64,000 nt of DNA from VYFG01 sp965213885 (GCA_965213885.1 OZ243919.1:2418001-2482000); one strand, 5' to 3'. Shown: positions 1-7,558, counted from the stretch's first letter. The notes: generated by a model not told the origin, from the letters alone. Numbers and translations are program-made.

Positions 1-611
1 TGGTAGGCCACACGCTGGTTGCCGAATTCCGATTCCAGCACCGGTCCCAGGGCGGCACCGGACATCTCCGTGTTGAAGAAGTGACGGAAGCCGTACCTGC
101 GCCGGTCCTTCCCGGTGGTGTCATTGGAATGGGTCAGCCCCGCCATGAAAATGATGCCGGCCTCCTGGCACAGGGACTGGACCGCGATGGCCACGCCCGA
201 GGAAGAACCGCCGGTCACCATGATGGCGCCGTCCTTCTCGATCATGCGCTTGGCGGAGGCCCGGGCGGCATCGGACTTGGTCTGGGTGTCGCCGGTCACA
301 TACTCGACCTTCTTGCCCAGCACGCCATTGCCTTTCAGCGCCAGGGGCTTCATGGTGTTCAGCATGCCGCCGTCCCCTTCACCGTTCAGGTGCTTGACAG
401 CGAGCTGGTAGGCACGGAGTTCATCCGCCCCCTCGTCAGCATAGGGTCCGGTCTGGGGCACGTTGAAACCGAGAATGACGGAAGATCCGCTTCCCGGATC
501 ATTGGTGAATGCGTGGGACCTGCGCACGAAGACCATGGGCGCGGCGCCCACCAGGCCAAGTGCTGTGGATGACTTCAGTACATCCCTACGGGTGAACCGA
601 GAATTGTTCAC
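1..611 (-). CDS. branched-chain amino acid-type ABC transporter substrate-binding protein (partial)
   Basis: Reads off the left edge, so the C-terminus is missing; about 203 residues are visible. It begins with a GTG codon preceded by a strong GGAGGA ribosome site. The N-terminus has a twin-arginine motif (TRRDVLK, residues 7-13) and a hydrophobic stretch, so Tat export to the periplasm is likely. The mature part (GFNVPQTGPYADEG, then GVLGKKVEYVTGDTQTK and VTGGSSSGVAIAV) matches the Leu/Ile/Val, amide or urea binding-protein class (periplasmic binding protein type 1 fold). The ligand cannot be told from this half. Permease and ATPase partners would lie left of the window. Confidence 0.85.
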   Translation of the reverse strand, partial: MNNSRFTRRDVLKSSTALGLVGAAPMVFVRRSHAFTNDPGSGSSVILGFNVPQTGPYADEGADELRAYQLAVKHLNGEGDGGMLNTMKPLALKGNGVLGKKVEYVTGDTQTKSDAARASAKRMIEKDGAIMVTGGSSSGVAIAVQSLCQEAGIIFMAGLTHSNDTTGKDRRRYGFRHFFNTEMSGAALGPVLESEFGNQRVAY

Positions 612-968
612 GATACTTCCTCCAAAGAGCTTTTTGATGGTTGATGTTCAGAAAAAATGAAGGGCCTTCGCAACCGGCGGGGCAATTGGTGATTGCCGCC
701 GGGCCGGTAAGGAAACAGCCTGTAAATCAGTCTATCCGATGCCTGACCGCGCTCACACCCAACGATGGTCTAATACCGTGGGATGGATGTGCTGTTGTAA
801 TTCGCCCTGCATGCAGGCAATACCCAACCTCCCCTTCCCAGGTCGATATAACTCATTGTTTCACAACGATATAATGCCCGATTCGACGCTGCAGTCACTG
901 TTGCAATCCAAAGCGGTTCGTGCTCACGATGATGGCACAGCCCCGCTGGCTGTAGACCGAATTGGGGC
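612..968. other. intergenic region between divergent genes
   Basis: No gene is supported here; the short open frames are shadow-like and have no recognisable product. It separates the leftward binding-protein gene from rightward phaB and probably holds the leftward promoter. A perfect 12-bp palindrome, CCTGCATGCAGG, lies at 806-817. It resembles a PhaR half-site pair, but with a 2-base spacer instead of 3-4. Confidence 0.5.
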
Positions 969-998
969 TTGACAGGAATCTTCGGATGGGATTATTGT
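969..998 (+). promoter_or_regulatory. sigma-70 promoter of phaB
   Basis: A perfect -35 TTGACA (969-974) and a -10-like TATTGT (993-998) are separated by 18 bp. The inferred start near 1005 lies about 50 bases before the phaB ATG and just before a CTGC-ATT-GCAG palindrome. Confidence 0.7.
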
Positions 999-1009
999 GC
1001 GGCGCGCAA

Positions 1010-1024
1010 TGCTGCATTGCAGCA
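1010..1024. promoter_or_regulatory. putative PhaR operator
   Basis: TGCTGC-ATT-GCAGCA is a perfect 6+6 bp inverted repeat with a 3-base centre. It contains CTGC-N3-GCAG, the recognition pattern known for the PHA-responsive repressor PhaR. It sits at or just after the predicted start of phaB transcription, where binding would block the polymerase. The motif is seen directly; PhaR binding is inferred, and no phaR gene is in the window. Confidence 0.65.
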
Positions 1025-1055
1025 AGTATTTTGACCCAATAACCGGAACAACAAC

Positions 1056-1802
1056 ATGTCAAATCGCATCGCACTCGTCACCGGCGGCGTCGGCGGTATC
1101 GGCACCGCGGTCTGCCGGGAACTGGCGGACCGGGACTGTACCGTGGTCGCCGGCTACTACCCGCTGGAGCAGGACGGGGCCGAGGCCTGGCAGCAACGGC
1201 ACCGGGAAGGGGGGTACGACTTTGCCATCATTCCCGTGGACGTGGCGGACTACCGCAGCGCGCGATCCATGGTGGAGACGGTGGAGCAACTCTACGGCGG
1301 CATCGACATCCTGGTGAACGCGGCGGGGATCACCCGGGACCGGACCCTGCGGAACATGACCGAGGAGCAGTGGGGATCGGTGATTGACACCAACCTCAGC
1401 AGCGCCTTCAACATCACCCAGCCGGTGGTGCGGGGCATGATCGAGCGGGGTTTCGGGCGGATCATCAACATCGCCTCGGTGAACGGGCAGAAGGGCCAGT
1501 TCGGCCAGGCCAACTATTCCGCGGCCAAGGCGGGGCTGCACGGGTTCACCATGGCGGTGGCCCAGGAGACGGCCTCCCGGGGGGTGACGGTGAACACGAT
1601 CTCGCCGGGCTACGTGCAGACGCCCATGACGATGTCCATGCCCCCGGAGATCCGGGACCGGATCGTCCGCCAGGTTCCGGTGGGCAGGATGGGCACTCCG
1701 GAGGAGATCGCGTTCACGGTCTCCTGGCTGGCGGACGAGCGGAACGGCTACACCACCGGGGCCAACATCCCGGTCAACGGCGGAATGTTCATGAGCGCCT
1801 GA
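1056..1802 (+). CDS. phaB: acetoacetyl-CoA reductase (NADPH), PHB synthesis
   Basis: A 248-residue short-chain dehydrogenase with the usual length of PhaB. It has the nucleotide motif TGGVGGIG (residues 9-16), the NAAG motif, the catalytic Ser and YSAAK (Tyr/Lys), and the substrate-side stretch NIASVNGQKGQFGQ characteristic of acetoacetyl-CoA reductases. It reduces acetoacetyl-CoA to (R)-3-hydroxybutyryl-CoA for polyhydroxybutyrate. The ATG is preceded by only a weak ribosome site. No phaA or phaC is adjacent; the gene appears to stand alone under its own promoter and a PhaR-like site. A small GACCGG-TT-CCGGTC hairpin (1828-1841) follows the stop. FabG is the alternative, but the QKGQFGQ signature favours PhaB. 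Confidence 0.88.
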   Translation: MSNRIALVTGGVGGIGTAVCRELADRDCTVVAGYYPLEQDGAEAWQQRHREGGYDFAIIPVDVADYRSARSMVETVEQLYGGIDILVNAAGITRDRTLRNMTEEQWGSVIDTNLSSAFNITQPVVRGMIERGFGRIINIASVNGQKGQFGQANYSAAKAGLHGFTMAVAQETASRGVTVNTISPGYVQTPMTMSMPPEIRDRIVRQVPVGRMGTPEEIAFTVSWLADERNGYTTGANIPVNGGMFMSA

Positions 1803-1844
1803 ATGGGGCGTGCCTGTGATGGACGGGGACCGGTTCCGGTCAGG

Positions 1845-2297
1845 TCACCGCATGCCCAGGATATGGTCCCAGTGTGACTTGTCCACCGGCATCACCGACA
1901 GCCGGTTGCCCCGCATCAGCAGCCGCATGCCTTCCAGTTCCGGCTCCAGCCTCATCTCCGCCAGGGTCACCGTCCGCTTCAGTTTCCTGACAAAGCGCAC
2001 ATCCACCAGAATCCAGCGGGGATTGTCCGGATCGCTCTTCGGATCGTGGTACCTGCTGTCCGGCTCGAACTGGGTGTGATCGGGGTAGGGTCTGCTGGCA
2101 ACCTTCATGATCCCCACGATCCCGGGCACATCGCAATTGCTGTGATAGAAGAACGCCTGGTCGCCGATCCTCATCTCGTCGCGCATGAAATTCCTGGCCT
2201 GGTAATTGCGGATGCCGTCCCACGGCTCCACCCGGACCCGCTTGAGATCGTCGATGGAAAACACATCCGGTTCGCTTTTCATCAGCCAGTAGTTCAT
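1845..2297 (-). CDS. EVE domain-containing protein
   Basis: A 150-residue protein made of a single EVE domain (PUA-like fold, thymocyte nuclear protein 1 group). Family hallmarks are the N-terminal YWLMKSEPDVFSIDDL, WDGIRNYQARNFMRD, GDQAFFYHS and the C-terminal MPVDKSHWDHIL. EVE proteins are thought to read modified bases in DNA or RNA; the ligand here is unknown. I chose the ATG at 2297; an in-frame TTG 15 bases upstream is less likely. It is followed convergently by the end of phaB and lies downstream of the ymdB-fau pair on the same strand, 25 bases away. Confidence 0.85.
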   Translation of the reverse strand: MNYWLMKSEPDVFSIDDLKRVRVEPWDGIRNYQARNFMRDEMRIGDQAFFYHSNCDVPGIVGIMKVASRPYPDHTQFEPDSRYHDPKSDPDNPRWILVDVRFVRKLKRTVTLAEMRLEPELEGMRLLMRGNRLSVMPVDKSHWDHILGMR

Positions 2298-2322
2298 CTT
2301 GTCACACCCCAACCTGTTTGGA

Positions 2323-3108
2323 TCATTCCGCCTCGACGCGGATTCTTCGAATGTTCCGGGAAAGCCCGGTAGATTCGTCCACCTCCACGATCACGCCGCA
2401 GAGGCTGGCGTCACCACTGGCGGGATCGAGCCGGGCGTGCAACTTGTGCACCATGCGCTGCAGCACCGCGTTCCGGTCGCTTCCAATCACGGAATCATAG
2501 CAGCCGGTCATGCCGAGATCGGTGATATACGCGGTGCCGCCCGGAAGTATCCGTTCATCCGCCGTGGGTATATGGGTATGCGTACCCACCACCGCGGCCA
2601 CCCGCCCGTCCAGGTGCCACCCCATGGCCACCTTCTCGCTGGTGGTTTCGGCATGGAAGTCCACCAGCAGCACATCCACGCCTCCGGCCTCGTTTCCCAG
2701 CACCTCGTCGGCCAGGTCGAACGGTGAATCCAGGGTGGGATTCATGAATATCTGGCCCATCAGGTTCAGCACGCCCACGCGCACTCCCCCGGGCCCGTCG
2801 CAGGCGTACCAGCCCGAGCCCGGCGTGTCGGGTGGATAGTTGTGCGGCCGCAGGAGATCCGGATTGCCGTCGATGAATTCCAGCGCTTCGCGCTTGTCCC
2901 AGATATGGTTCCCCGATGTCATGGCATCGATGGGCAGGGCGCGGAATTCGTCCAGCACCTTTTGCGTGATGCCGAACCCCCCGGCCGCATTCTCGACATT
3001 CACCACGGTGAAATCGATCCCGTGCTCTGACCGGATCGCATCCAGCTTCTCCCGCAGCACCCGCCGCCCGGGACGGGCGTACACATCCCCGACCATCAGG
3101 ATATTCAT
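2323..3108 (-). CDS. YmdB/TIGR00282-family metallophosphoesterase
   Basis: 261 residues, full length for the family. Dinuclear metal-site residues are visible: D8 in VGDVYARPG, E39-N40 in NVENAAGG, N67-H68 in TSGNHIWDK, H152 in VDFHAETTSEK, and H177/H179 in GTHTHIPTAD. Bacillus YmdB hydrolyses cyclic nucleotides and affects biofilm and motility; the true substrate here is unknown. The ATG overlaps the stop of the upstream fau gene by four bases, so the two are translationally coupled. Confidence 0.88.
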   Translation of the reverse strand: MNILMVGDVYARPGRRVLREKLDAIRSEHGIDFTVVNVENAAGGFGITQKVLDEFRALPIDAMTSGNHIWDKREALEFIDGNPDLLRPHNYPPDTPGSGWYACDGPGGVRVGVLNLMGQIFMNPTLDSPFDLADEVLGNEAGGVDVLLVDFHAETTSEKVAMGWHLDGRVAAVVGTHTHIPTADERILPGGTAYITDLGMTGCYDSVIGSDRNAVLQRMVHKLHARLDPASGDASLCGVIVEVDESTGLSRNIRRIRVEAE

Positions 3109-3740
3109 TTTCCGAACCGGTAAATGCCCTGGTCGGTCACCACCATCGGCAACGGAATGTCCCAGGATTCCACGTCAATGTGCGCCACCCGCTGGACTTC
3201 GTGGGCAATCCCGATCAGTACGGGCCTGTCCACCCGTCTCTCCCGGACGAACTCGAACGTGGTGTCGTAGAATCCGCCCCCCATGCCGATCCGGTTGCCC
3301 TGCAGATCGAATCCGACGAGGGGCAGCAGCACCAGGTCGAGGTCGCGGGCGGAAACCAGTTCCGAGGCGTCAAGCACCGGTTCCGGGATGCCGAGGCTGT
3401 TGGGGGAGAGCCTGCCGTCCTCCCGATACTCCCCGAACAGGAGCCAGTTGCGCCCTCCGTCCCTCTGCACCACCGGCAGATAGGGCCGGCGCCCGTTCCG
3501 CCGGCACCATCGGATCACCTCCCCGGTATCGATCTCGCCGTCGTTGGGCAGGTACAGGGCAACCCGGCGGGCGCGCCGGAAGATCTCCAGTTCCAGGAAC
3601 TGCGCCAACAGGTCCCGTGCGGCCTGTTGCCGGTCCTCCTCACCCAGGCCCCGGCGCGCCGCCCGGAGCATGCCCCTCAACCGCTTCTTGTCCCCGTGCG
3701 GCGCAGGAGGATTCTGAAAGCCGGTATTGATGGAATCCAT
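3105..3740 (-). CDS. fau: 5-formyltetrahydrofolate cyclo-ligase
   Basis: 211 residues. The family signature LVGFDLQGNRIGMGGGFYD near residues 142-160 and an N-terminal Lys-Arg-rich helix (KKRLRGMLRAARR, phosphate/ATP binding) are present. It converts 5-formyl-THF to 5,10-methenyl-THF using ATP. Its position directly after 6S RNA and zapA is the conserved gammaproteobacterial order (ygfA in E. coli). It overlaps the YmdB-like gene by ATGA. Confidence 0.92.
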   Translation of the reverse strand: MDSINTGFQNPPAPHGDKKRLRGMLRAARRGLGEEDRQQAARDLLAQFLELEIFRRARRVALYLPNDGEIDTGEVIRWCRRNGRRPYLPVVQRDGGRNWLLFGEYREDGRLSPNSLGIPEPVLDASELVSARDLDLVLLPLVGFDLQGNRIGMGGGFYDTTFEFVRERRVDRPVLIGIAHEVQRVAHIDVESWDIPLPMVVTDQGIYRFGK

Positions 3741-3769
3741 GATTCGGCAGGCCGGATAAGGGGAGGAAA

Positions 3770-3962
3770 CAGCGTTACCCGCGGGTGTCGTGCGCTCACT
3801 TTACCTTGAACCGGATGGTTCAAGTGGGCACAAAAGACGGCTTCGGGATTCCCGCCGGCCTATGCCGTGTTCATACACGCCCGCCGCCCATTGTCAGTAC
3901 CCTGAAATGTGAATTAGGTTCTAAGGGATTCGGAGAACGCCTCGTACACTGCAGGCAACGCC
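3770..3962 (-). ncRNA. ssrS: 6S RNA
   Basis: The sequence between zapA and fau on the minus strand contains the 6S hallmark hairpin CTTGAACC-atc-CGGTTCAAGG (about 3806-3826) followed by a GC-rich 3' arm, much as in E. coli 6S. The two ends close with a perfect pairing: GCGUUGCC at 3961-3954 pairs with GGUAACGC at 3779-3772. A -10 box TAGAAT (3969-3974) sits seven bases before the inferred 5' end. 6S RNA binds sigma-70 RNA polymerase and dampens transcription in stationary phase. Ends are estimated from pairing and promoter spacing, giving about 193 nt. Confidence 0.88.
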
Positions 3963-4034
3963 GGGGAAATTCTAACAGAGGTCGGCCGTCCGCCAGAACC
4001 TTGTATTTTTTCGCCGGATGTGGTTCGACAGCCG

Positions 4035-4346
4035 TTACAGCGCCACCTGGCGGATACTGTCCATCGCCTGGTCGATCTTCTGGTGCAGCTTTTCCAGCCG
4101 CTCCGAAACCTCACCGTCCTGTCCGACGTTCCTGCGCGCCGCCAGCAATTCATGGCTGATGTTCAGCGCCGCCATGATGGCGCAGCGGTCGGTTCCGAGC
4201 GCATGGTTGTTGTTCGCGATGGCGCGCATCTGCTTGTCGAGGTAGCTCGCGGCCTCAATGACGCCCTGGGTTTCCTCTTCCTGGCAGGCGATCGTGAACT
4301 CGCGCTGCATGATGCTGACCTTGACCGCCTTCTTGTCTCTTGCCAT
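4035..4346 (-). CDS. zapA: cell division protein ZapA
   Basis: 103 residues, typical for ZapA. The N-terminal beta part (VKVSIMQREFTIACQEEE) carries the family pattern of a short globular head. It is followed by a long predicted coiled coil ending in LEKLHQKIDQAMDSI. ZapA cross-links FtsZ filaments at the division ring. It lies between the ZapB-like gene and 6S RNA on the same strand, which is conserved in Gammaproteobacteria. The start has no close alternatives. Confidence 0.9.
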   Translation of the reverse strand: MARDKKAVKVSIMQREFTIACQEEETQGVIEAASYLDKQMRAIANNNHALGTDRCAIMAALNISHELLAARRNVGQDGEVSERLEKLHQKIDQAMDSIRQVAL

Positions 4347-4388
4347 GGGGGGTGCCGGGAGTAATGGAATGGTGCAGCCTGACCGGGA

Positions 4389-4589
4389 TCAGGATTCCAG
4401 TGATTTCAGCCGCGCGACGATCTGTTCGACCCGGCCTCTGGCGATCTTGTTTTTCTCCTGCAGCGCCTTGTATTCCTGGCGCAGCATCCGCTGGTCGTTC
4501 CGCAGCACTTCGTTGTCCCGGTTCACCGACTCCGCAAGCTTGATCAGCTCGGCCACGCGCTGTTCCAATTTTTCGATGGTGTGTTCCAC
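4389..4589 (-). CDS. ZapB-like coiled-coil protein (TIGR02449/DUF904 type)
   Basis: 66 residues that are almost entirely heptad-like coiled coil (IEKLEQRVAELIKL... NDQRMLRQEYKAL). The start is the GTG at 4589, preceded six bases upstream by GGAGGAG. A longer open frame reaching 4694 would add a 35-residue arginine-rich segment without family resemblance and would run through the promoter. ZapB-like proteins bind ZapA and stabilise the Z-ring. The gene leads the zapB-like, zapA, ssrS set. Confidence 0.82.
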   Translation of the reverse strand: MEHTIEKLEQRVAELIKLAESVNRDNEVLRNDQRMLRQEYKALQEKNKIARGRVEQIVARLKSLES

Positions 4590-4614
4590 GCCTGTGTCTC
4601 CTCCGGGGCTCGGA

Positions 4615-4643
4615 ACTATAAATTGCTTGCGGCAGCGGGTCAA
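4615..4643 (-). promoter_or_regulatory. promoter of the ZapB-like/zapA unit
   Basis: On the minus strand a -35 TTGACC (4643-4638) and a -10 TATAGT (4620-4615) are exactly 17 bp apart. The predicted transcript begins near 4608, giving a leader of about 19 bases that contains the GGAGGAG ribosome site. Confidence 0.7.
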
Positions 4644-4721
4644 TTGCCGGGACCGCAAATCCACCCCTTCCGCGAACGTCTCCCGTAGAATCACCCCTTT
4701 TCGACCAGACCGGACAGACCC

Positions 4722-5381
4722 ATGCAGAATGTACTGATCGTCGGCGGCAACCGTGGAATCGGACTGGAACTCTGCCGCCAGATGTCAGCCCGCGGAGACC
4801 GGGTATACGCCACCACCCGCCAGCCGGCCGCGGCGCTGGAGGAACTTGAGCTGAACGTCTTTGCGGGGGTGGATGTCGGTGACGACTCCTCGGTGGCGCG
4901 GATGGCGGAAGCGCTGGCGGGCGTCAGGCTCGACATGCTGATCCACGGTGCGGGAATACTCACTCGCGAAAGCTGGAATGATCTCGATTTCGACCGCATC
5001 AGGCGGCAGTTCGAGATCAACACGCTGGGCCCGCTGCGGGTCGTATCCGCATTGCGCGACAACCTTGGTCCAGGCTCGAAGGTCGGAATCGTCACCAGCC
5101 GGGTGGGCTCCATCGAGGACAACGGATCCGGCGGCATCTACGGCTACCGAATGTCCAAGGCCGCAGCGAACATGGCGGGGAGGAATCTTTCCCATGACCT
5201 TGGCGGGCGCGACATCGCGGTATTCCTGCTCCATCCGGGGCTGGTGGCAACCGAAATGACCGGCCGCACCGGCATTGACCCCGCGGATGCCGCCCGGGGA
5301 CTCATCGAGCGCATGGACCGGCTGACCCTGGCGGACACCGGAACCTTCTGGCATGCGGAGGGTTATCCCCTGCCCTGGTAG
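4722..5381 (+). CDS. short-chain dehydrogenase/reductase (C-factor-like)
   Basis: 219 residues with a Rossmann start VLIVGGNRGIGLELCRQM (glycine motif at residues 8-14) and TTR after strand 2, suggesting NADP(H) preference. The active-site region is TSRVGSIEDN..GIYGYRMSKAA (Ser, Tyr, Lys), and HPGLVATEMTG is typical of the C-factor/sniffer subgroup. The substrate is unknown. A -10-like TAGAAT at 4686-4691 precedes it; the gene is divergent from the Z-ring genes. Confidence 0.8.
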   Translation: MQNVLIVGGNRGIGLELCRQMSARGDRVYATTRQPAAALEELELNVFAGVDVGDDSSVARMAEALAGVRLDMLIHGAGILTRESWNDLDFDRIRRQFEINTLGPLRVVSALRDNLGPGSKVGIVTSRVGSIEDNGSGGIYGYRMSKAAANMAGRNLSHDLGGRDIAVFLLHPGLVATEMTGRTGIDPADAARGLIERMDRLTLADTGTFWHAEGYPLPW

Positions 5382-5563
5382 CCCCTCCACCGGCCAGGGC
5401 GTCCGGGAAGAATGCCGGCACCCTGAAAGCCGCCACCTTCACAGGCTGCATCCTGCCTGTCCGAGCCGATTTGCATCATCCCACTGCATACAGCACTTCA
5501 GCGGTGTCTACAACTTCCTGTCTGAAGTAGTGGCTCCGATCTTCCGCGATACGCAAATCGATT

Positions 5564-5977
5564 ATGCGGTCGCCAAGGATGACAGACCCCCCGATCTTCA
5601 TTCCCGTCACTCCGGGGCATCCGGGGATACGGTCCCTTTCGAACTCAACCAAAGCCACCATTTTGGGTGAGATGATCGGATGCGGAATTGTCGAGCAGAC
5701 CGAGCAGGTCATGACCAAAATCATCGCGGCTCTCGACTCTGCGGATTGCGGACTTGAGCATGTCGTCAAGGTGAATGTCTGGCTGGATGATCCGCATTAT
5801 TTCACCCGTTTCAACACAGTCCTTGAGCGCTATTTTGCAGACCACTCACCAGCCCGCTCCACGGTTCAGTCCCGGCTCATGATCAACGGAAGGGTTGAAA
5901 TGGAAGTGATCGCTTTCAAGCCTGAATACTCAGATAATCACGAGATGAAGACGCCATTCGTATCGCTTCTGAGGTAG
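5564..5977 (+). pseudogene. RidA-family remnant lacking its N-terminal half
   Basis: From about base 5654 onward the frame matches the second half of RidA/YjgF proteins: IVEQTEQVMTKIIAALDSADCGLEHVVKVNVWL, then FNTVLERYF..HSPARSTVQ with the conserved Arg, and VEMEVIAF. The expected first 35-40 residues with the YxSG motif are absent. They are replaced by a proline-rich frame with no resemblance to the family. The trimer active site would be incomplete, so I call this a broken gene. It continues about 10 residues beyond the usual RidA end. Confidence 0.7.
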
Positions 5978-6083
5978 GCGAAAGATTCTTTTCCGCTGCC
6001 TGGTTGGAGCCGCTGGGTTCACGCTCCCCGAAATCCGGTCAGTAACGCATCGCAAGCACACCGCCCCCGCCTCCCGGGACACC

Positions 6084-7298
6084 CTACCCGGTCGTCAGGG
6101 CATCCAGGCCCCGGGCCAGGTCGTGGCAGAGGTCCTCCACGTTCTCCAGGCCGACAGAGACCCGGACCAGGTTCTCCCCGATGCCCGCCGCATCCCTTTC
6201 CTCCTGGGTGATACGGCCATGGGTGGTGCTGGCGGGATGGATGATGGTGGTCTTGGCGTCCCCGAGGTTGCCGGTGATGGACAAAAGGCGGGTGGCGTCG
6301 ATCACCGACCAGGCTTCGCGCCGGCCACCGCGCACCCTGAATGAGACGATACCGCCGAATCCGTCCTGCTGGCGATCCGCCAGTGCATGCCCCGGGTGAT
6401 CCTCGAGCCCGGGGTAGAAGACCCGTTCCACGGTCGGGTGTTCCTGCAGCCACCGGGCCAGGGTGTCGGCGTTTTCGCAGTGGCGTCCCATCCTGAGGGA
6501 AAGGGTTTCCAGCCCCTTCAGGAACACCCAGGCATTGAACGGGCTGAGGCTTGGGCCCGTGGTGCGCATCAGGCCGAAGAACGCATCGTGGATTTCAGGA
6601 TTCCGGGTCACCATGGCGCCCCCCACGCAGCGGCCCTGCCCGTCCAGGTATTTCGTCGCCGTGTGCACCACCACGTCGGCACCGAGGTCCAGCGGCCGCT
6701 GCAGCACCGGCGTGCAGAAACAGTTGTCCACCACCACCAGCGCCTCCGCCTCCCTGGCGATGGCGGCGATGGCCCCGATGTCGGCAATCTCGCAAAGCGG
6801 GTTGGTGGGCGTTTCCAGGAACAGCATCCGGGTGCTGTCACGCACGGCGGCACGCCAGGCTTCCGGTTCGGACACCGCCACCTGGGTGACGTCAATCCGG
6901 TACCGCTCGAAGATCTTGCCGAACAGCGACAGGGTCGCCCCGAACAGTCCCCGCGCCACCACCACGTGGTCCCCGGGCTTCAGCTGACTGAGAACCAGCC
7001 CGGTGATGGCGGCCATCCCGGACGCGGTGGCCACACAGTAATCACCTCCCTCGAGAGCGCCCAGTCGGCTCTCGAACGTCCTGACCGTGGGATTGGTGAA
7101 ACGGGAGTAGACATTCCCCTCCTCCTGCTCCAGAAACAGCGCGGCCGCCTGCGCGGCGTTTTCGAACACGAAGCTTGACGTCGTGTAAATGGGTTCGCTG
7201 TGTTCCCTTTCGGGACCGCGATGCTGGCCCGCCCGGACCGCCAGGGTGTCGGCGCCCGGGGCTTTCTCGGTACTGGTAAACGCATCCACCTTGCTCAT
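6084..7298 (-). CDS. metZ: O-succinylhomoserine sulfhydrylase
   Basis: 404 residues of the Cys/Met-metabolism PLP fold (type I). The PLP lysine is K216 in TATKYLDGQG. Upstream features include YSRFTNPT (residues 64-71), TASGMAAI, ETPTNP and DN(C)F. The C-terminal SLGDAKT-like element is ITGNLGDAKTTIIHPAS, with the substrate-binding Arg in LVRVSVGLE. MetZ makes homocysteine directly from O-succinylhomoserine and sulfide. The upstream SAM-II riboswitch and terminator fit methionine control. It is divergent from trpB. Confidence 0.92.
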   Translation of the reverse strand: MSKVDAFTSTEKAPGADTLAVRAGQHRGPEREHSEPIYTTSSFVFENAAQAAALFLEQEEGNVYSRFTNPTVRTFESRLGALEGGDYCVATASGMAAITGLVLSQLKPGDHVVVARGLFGATLSLFGKIFERYRIDVTQVAVSEPEAWRAAVRDSTRMLFLETPTNPLCEIADIGAIAAIAREAEALVVVDNCFCTPVLQRPLDLGADVVVHTATKYLDGQGRCVGGAMVTRNPEIHDAFFGLMRTTGPSLSPFNAWVFLKGLETLSLRMGRHCENADTLARWLQEHPTVERVFYPGLEDHPGHALADRQQDGFGGIVSFRVRGGRREAWSVIDATRLLSITGNLGDAKTTIIHPASTTHGRITQEERDAAGIGENLVRVSVGLENVEDLCHDLARGLDALTTG

Positions 7299-7390
7299 GA
7301 CAGATCACCGCATTTCAGGGTTGATCAGCTTGTCTCGGATCCGGCGGGGTTCCCGAGTGGAGCCCGTTCGGACGGTCGGATCGCGGGCAT

Positions 7391-7425
7391 GAAAAAACCC
7401 GCTGTCCGCCGGCTGGGAAGCGGCG
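7391..7425 (-). terminator. intrinsic terminator downstream of the SAM-II aptamer
   Basis: On the minus strand CCGCT-TCC...GGA-C-AGCGG forms a hairpin immediately followed by six U residues. It lies between the aptamer and metZ, about 90 bases before the start codon. This points to attenuation: when SAM is bound, transcription stops before metZ. The switching helix itself was not worked out. Confidence 0.65.
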
Positions 7426-7440
7426 TCAAGCAGGTTGGCG

Positions 7441-7500
7441 GGCTTCTCTTTAGCCGAATTTGTAAAGCGCCCGCAAGCTGAAACTCAAATCGGCGCTGAG
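7441..7500 (-). promoter_or_regulatory. SAM-II riboswitch aptamer
   Basis: Minus-strand RNA has the compact SAM-II pattern. A P1 helix AGCGCC/GGCGCU (7497-7492 with 7472-7467) encloses a loop with the conserved GAUUUGA and GCUUGC segments. Downstream is a single-stranded arm ending in GGCUAAAG, the conserved pseudoknot strand. It begins within a few bases of the predicted transcription start and precedes metZ, a known target class for SAM-II. The match is by eye to the known consensus. Confidence 0.87.
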
Positions 7501-7505
7501 GACGG

Positions 7506-7534
7506 ATACTATGCAGCCCGGGCGGCAATGTCAA
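7506..7534 (-). promoter_or_regulatory. metZ promoter
   Basis: Perfect -35 TTGACA (7534-7529) and -10 TAGTAT (7511-7506) on the minus strand with a 17-bp spacer. Transcription would start near 7500, right at the first base of the SAM-II aptamer. Confidence 0.8.
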
Positions 7535-7558
7535 CAACCCCGCCGGGGCAGGTATAAT
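7529..7558 (+). promoter_or_regulatory. trpB promoter, back-to-back with that of metZ
   Basis: A perfect -10 TATAAT lies at 7553-7558. The spacing places its weak -35 (TGTCAA, 7529-7534, 18-bp spacer) on exactly the same six bases used as the -35 of metZ on the other strand. The predicted trpB leader is only about 20 bases. Confidence 0.6.

Noticed and set aside
806..817. CCTGCATGCAGG as a second PhaR operator
   Set aside because: The spacer between CTGC and GCAG is two bases rather than three or four, and it lies about 160 bases upstream of the promoter.
5476..5769. Minus-strand open frame opposite the RidA remnant as an intact gene
   Set aside because: Its first half is the antisense of the RidA part; only the left half looks coding-like, so it is treated as a fragment in the findings.
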